NCBI GenBank assembly: GCA_026645375.1 | Contig: JAPFFX010000389.1 | Span: forward strand, 1-32,752 | Direction: 5' to 3' | DNA: 32,752 nt | Source of the DNA: Citricoccus sp. WCRC_4 | Lineage (GTDB): Bacteria > Actinomycetota > Actinomycetes > Actinomycetales > Micrococcaceae | Shown: piece after piece, positions 29,982 to 32,752 of the stretch | How positions within the stretch are numbered: the stretch's first letter is position 1 | How the letters are laid out: each line of letters opens with the position of its first letter | Position numbers and translations under genes: made by a program | The notes under the pieces: generated by a model | Told to the model about the DNA's origin: nothing | Database searches by the model: none | Seen by the model: the letters and a program-made list of their open reading frames with translations, nothing else

Positions 29982-31081
29982 TAGGCCTGTTGATCGGTGG
30001 TCTGCTCGGGCTGGTCCTGACGCTCGTGGGGACCCCCCTGTTCATCCGCTTCCTGGTCAGGAAGGGATACGGACAGTTCATCCGCGACGACGGACCGACC
30101 ACCCACAAGACCAAGCGCGGCACCCCGACCATGGGCGGGGCCGTGTTCGTGGTGGTGACCGTGGTGGCCTACTTCCTGACGCACTGGATCATGGGCGGCC
30201 TGGGACTGGAGAACGCCGGGCCGACCGCCTCGGCGATGATCCTGTTGTTCCTGATGGCCGGCATGGGACTGGTGGGGTTCCTGGACGACTTCAGCAAGAT
30301 CTCCAACCAGCGTTCCCTCGGACTGACGCCCTGGGCGAAGATCGTCCTGCAGGGCGTGGTGGGCACCGCCTTCGCCGTGCTCGCCCTGAACTTTCCGGAC
30401 GGGCGCGGGCTCACCCCCGCCTCGACGTCCATCTCCTTCGTGCGTGACCTGCCGATCGACCTGGCCTTCGCCGGCCCGGTCATGGGACTGATCCTGTTCG
30501 TGGTCTGGTCCAACCTGATCACCACGGCCACCACCAACGCGGTGAACCTGACCGACGGGCTGGACGGCCTGGCCACCGGCGCCACCGCCATGATCACCGC
30601 CGCCTACATGCTGATCACCATCTTCCAGTCCAACCAGGCGTGCTCCGCGTCCGGCGCGGCCGCGGGCTGCTACGAGGTCCGTGACCCGCTGGACCTGGCG
30701 ATGCTCGGGGCCATCCTCACCGGCTCGCTCATGGGCTTCCTGTGGTGGAACACCTCGCCGGCGAAGATCTTCATGGGGGACACGGGGTCGCTGGCCCTGG
30801 GCGGGGCCCTGGCCGGGTTCGCCATCCTGTCCCGCACCGAACTGCTCGTCATCGTCCTGGCCGGGCTGATGGTCCTCATCACCCTGTCCGTGATCATCCA
30901 GGTCGGCTACTTCAAGCTCTCCGGCGGCAAGCGCGTGTTCCTCATGGCCCCGCTGCAGCACCACTTCGAGCTCAAGGGCTGGGCGGAGGTCACGGTGGTC
31001 GTGCGGTTCTGGCTGATCGGCCTGCTCTGCGTGGCCCTCGGCGTGTCCCTCTTCTACGGCGAATGGGTGCTGGTCCGATGA
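29978..31081 (+). CDS. mraY: Phospho-MurNAc-pentapeptide transferase MraY
   Basis: MraY (367 residues) transfers phospho-MurNAc-pentapeptide to undecaprenyl phosphate, forming lipid I at the membrane. Around ten hydrophobic helices are visible. The diagnostic motifs are FIRDDGPTTHKTKRGTPTMGG near the start, FLDDFSK (first aspartate pair), NLTDGLDGLATG, FMGDTGSLALGG and MAPLQHHFELKGW. The start is GTG 29978 with GGAAGGAG 8 nt upstream (29962-29969), overlapping the murF stop by 4 bases. The stop overlaps the ATG of murD (ATGA). Confidence 0.96.
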   Translation: MIGLLIGGLLGLVLTLVGTPLFIRFLVRKGYGQFIRDDGPTTHKTKRGTPTMGGAVFVVVTVVAYFLTHWIMGGLGLENAGPTASAMILLFLMAGMGLVGFLDDFSKISNQRSLGLTPWAKIVLQGVVGTAFAVLALNFPDGRGLTPASTSISFVRDLPIDLAFAGPVMGLILFVVWSNLITTATTNAVNLTDGLDGLATGATAMITAAYMLITIFQSNQACSASGAAAGCYEVRDPLDLAMLGAILTGSLMGFLWWNTSPAKIFMGDTGSLALGGALAGFAILSRTELLVIVLAGLMVLITLSVIIQVGYFKLSGGKRVFLMAPLQHHFELKGWAEVTVVVRFWLIGLLCVALGVSLFYGEWVLVR

Positions 31082-32610
31082 CGACCGGGAACGCTGCCAC
31101 CCATCCCCGGCTCGACGCCCTGACCACGTGGGACGCGGACTGGTCCGGGTTGCGGGTGGTCGTGGCCGGCCTCGGCCTGTCCGGGTTCTCCGCGGCCGAC
31201 ACCCTGGCCGAGCTCGGAGCCGACGTCGTGGTCGTGGACGGCCGGGACAGCCCGGAGAACCGTGCCCGGGCAGACACCCTGAGGATCGTGGGGGTCCGCG
31301 AGGTCCTGCTCGGCGAGGACCAGGCCCGGTTCCTTCCCGACGTCGGCGGGTCTTCCGCCGAGCTCGTGGTCACCTCCCCGGGATGGCGCCCGGACCAGCC
31401 GTTGCTGGCCGCGGCCGTGGACGCCGGCGTCCCGGTCTGGGGAGACGTCGAACTGGCTTGGCGGGTCCGCCAACGCGCCGGACGCAAGACGGCCGACTGG
31501 CTCGTGGTCACCGGCACCAACGGCAAGACCACCACGGTGGGCATGATGGAGTCCATGCTGCTGGCCGCCGGCCTGAGGGCGGTGGCCTGTGGCAACGTGG
31601 GCACCCCCATCCTGGACGCGATCCGCGATCCGGAGGGCTGGGACGTGATCGCCGTGGAGCTCTCCAGCTTCCAGCTGCACTGGACCCACCACATCGAGCC
31701 GGCCGCATCGGCCGTGCTGAACGTGGCCGAGGACCACGTGGACTGGCACGGGTCCTTCGAGGCGTACTGCGCGGACAAGGCCAGGATCTACGAGCACACC
31801 CGCGAGGCGTGCATCTTCAACGAGGCCCAGCCCGAGACCATGCGCATGGTCGAGCAGGCCGACGTCCAGGAGGGCTGCCGCGCGGTGTCCTTCACCACGG
31901 ACACGCCGGGACTGTCCATGCTCGGCGTGGTGGACGGCATCCTCGTGGACCGGGCCTTCCTGGACGAACGGGCCCATCAGGCCCTGGAACTCGGCCATGT
32001 CGAGGACCTCGGGCCGATCGCGCCCCGGCACCAGGTGGCCAACGCCCTGGCCGCAGCCGCGCTGGTGCGCGCCATCGGCGTGCCGCCGGAGGCCGTCCGG
32101 GACGGGCTGCGGTCCTACCGCCCCGGGGAGCACCGCATCCAGCTCGTGGCCAAGGCGGATGACGTGCTGTGGATCAACGACTCCAAGGCGACCAACCCCC
32201 ATGCGGCGGACGCCTCACTGGCCGCCTTCACCGACGTGGTCTGGATCGCCGGCGGACTGCCCAAGGGCGTGACCTACGACGAGCTGGTCTCCCGCCACGC
32301 CCACCGCCTGCGTGCCGTGGTGCTCATCGGGGCGGATCCCAGCGAACTGGCAGGTGCCTTACAGCGACACGCACCCGACGTCCCGGTCCTGTCGACGGCG
32401 GTACGCGACACTGGAGGGGATCCCTCGGACGGCCATCGGGCCATGGACGCCGCGGTCCGGGAGGCCGATGACGTGGCCCGGCCCGGAGACGTCGTGCTCA
32501 TGGCGCCCGCGGCGGCGTCCATGGACCAGTTCACGTCCTACGCAGACCGAGGGAACGCCTTCATCGACGCCGTCGCCCGCCTCATGGAACACAAGGGGCT
32601 GAGCAGCTAA
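31078..32610 (+). CDS. murD: UDP-MurNAc-L-alanine--D-glutamate ligase
   Basis: MurD (510 residues) adds D-glutamate to UDP-MurNAc-L-Ala. The N-terminal Rossmann-like GLGLSGFSAADTLAELG (31-47) binds UDP-MurNAc. The ATP loop is VTGTNGKTTT (144-153). VELSSFQLHW, NVAEDHVDWHGSFEAY with a following ADKARIY lysine, and YRPGEHRIQLVAKADDVLWINDSKATNPHAA are family hallmarks. ATG 31078 overlaps the mraY stop. The TAA stop begins the AAGGAG that serves as ribosome site for the next gene. Confidence 0.96.
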   Translation: MTTGNAATHPRLDALTTWDADWSGLRVVVAGLGLSGFSAADTLAELGADVVVVDGRDSPENRARADTLRIVGVREVLLGEDQARFLPDVGGSSAELVVTSPGWRPDQPLLAAAVDAGVPVWGDVELAWRVRQRAGRKTADWLVVTGTNGKTTTVGMMESMLLAAGLRAVACGNVGTPILDAIRDPEGWDVIAVELSSFQLHWTHHIEPAASAVLNVAEDHVDWHGSFEAYCADKARIYEHTREACIFNEAQPETMRMVEQADVQEGCRAVSFTTDTPGLSMLGVVDGILVDRAFLDERAHQALELGHVEDLGPIAPRHQVANALAAAALVRAIGVPPEAVRDGLRSYRPGEHRIQLVAKADDVLWINDSKATNPHAADASLAAFTDVVWIAGGLPKGVTYDELVSRHAHRLRAVVLIGADPSELAGALQRHAPDVPVLSTAVRDTGGDPSDGHRAMDAAVREADDVARPGDVVLMAPAAASMDQFTSYADRGNAFIDAVARLMEHKGLSS

Positions 32611-32621
32611 GGAGCCCACCC

Positions 32622-32752
32622 ATGGTGACCACCCCCCAACGGCCCCTGCGCCGTACCCGGGGTCCCGCCAGGGGCCGGCGTCCCCGTCCGGCGACCGGCG
32701 CGGTCCCGTCCGTGTCCGGTGCCTCGTCCGCGCGCGCGGGCACCGGCCGCGC
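32622..32752 (+). CDS. ftsW: Start of ftsW (lipid II polymerase), cut by window end
   Basis: ATG 32622 with TAAGGAG (32608-32614) opens a frame that stays open to the window end (43 codons). The visible part is basic and disordered (MVTTPQRPLRRTRGPARG...), like the cytoplasmic start of actinobacterial FtsW, but no membrane helix or catalytic motif is reached. The name rests on the conserved murD-ftsW order. Confidence 0.65.
   Translation, partial: MVTTPQRPLRRTRGPARGRRPRPATGAVPSVSGASSARAGTGR

Overview
This window is a core chromosomal segment of a high-GC Gram-positive bacterium (Actinomycetota). The best fit is the Micrococcaceae (Kocuria/Micrococcus/Citricoccus/Arthrobacter group). Three things support this: third codon positions are almost all G or C; a mycothione reductase gene implies mycothiol; and the gene order matches two mycobacterial blocks, Rv1828-Rv1830 and Rv2187 to Rv2154c. 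MurE carries a DDPH motif where DAP-adding enzymes carry DNPR, which suggests L-lysine peptidoglycan as in Micrococcaceae. The genus cannot be fixed from this sequence.

Layout. (1) Bases 1-130 are a contig edge: 11 bases identical to the 3' end of Illumina adapters, then a CACAGAG-type inverted repeat unlike the rest, running into a 5'-truncated ftsR gene. (2) 131-2254 hold ftsR, a bifunctional-nuclease-family gene and a second MerR gene. (3) 2354-8344 hold a ParA-like ATPase (minus), pyruvate carboxylase and mycothione reductase. (4) 8341-13533 hold an acyl-CoA synthetase (minus), a ROK kinase (plus), a small membrane protein and an alpha/beta hydrolase (minus), and a PlsC-type acyltransferase (plus). 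(5) 13643-19036 hold class II DAHP synthase, a PASTA serine/threonine kinase at the pknL locus, a LysM-transglycosylase, and the Rv2175c-type DNA-binding protein that is a PknL substrate in M. tuberculosis. (6) 19046-21935 hold a polyprenyl diphosphate synthase, DNA polymerase IV and a DUF3040 membrane protein. (7) 22316-32752 are the division and cell wall (dcw) cluster: mraZ, rsmH, ftsL, ftsI, murE, murF, mraY, murD and the start of ftsW. Most junctions in this cluster overlap (ATGA or GTGA) or lie only a few bases apart.

The genes largely serve envelope growth and division: precursor synthesis and lipid I formation (murE-murD, mraY), septal transpeptidation (ftsI), its regulators (mraZ, ftsR, the PASTA kinase), wall remodelling (LysM-transglycosylase) and lipid supply (fadD, plsC-like, polyprenyl synthase).

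I found no defence system, mobile element, CRISPR array, tRNA or rRNA, and no convincing new multi-gene system. The unusual content is regulatory. The strongest item is an inverted tandem array of MraZ-box-like pairs about 200 bp upstream of the normal mraZ operator. Others are a set of predicted leaderless promoters with -10 TANNNT 6-7 nt before the start codon, several of them next to exact palindromes; a palindrome on a predicted fadD promoter; near-identical LysM-coding repeats; and repeats between mraZ and rsmH. All of these rest on reading the sequence by eye.
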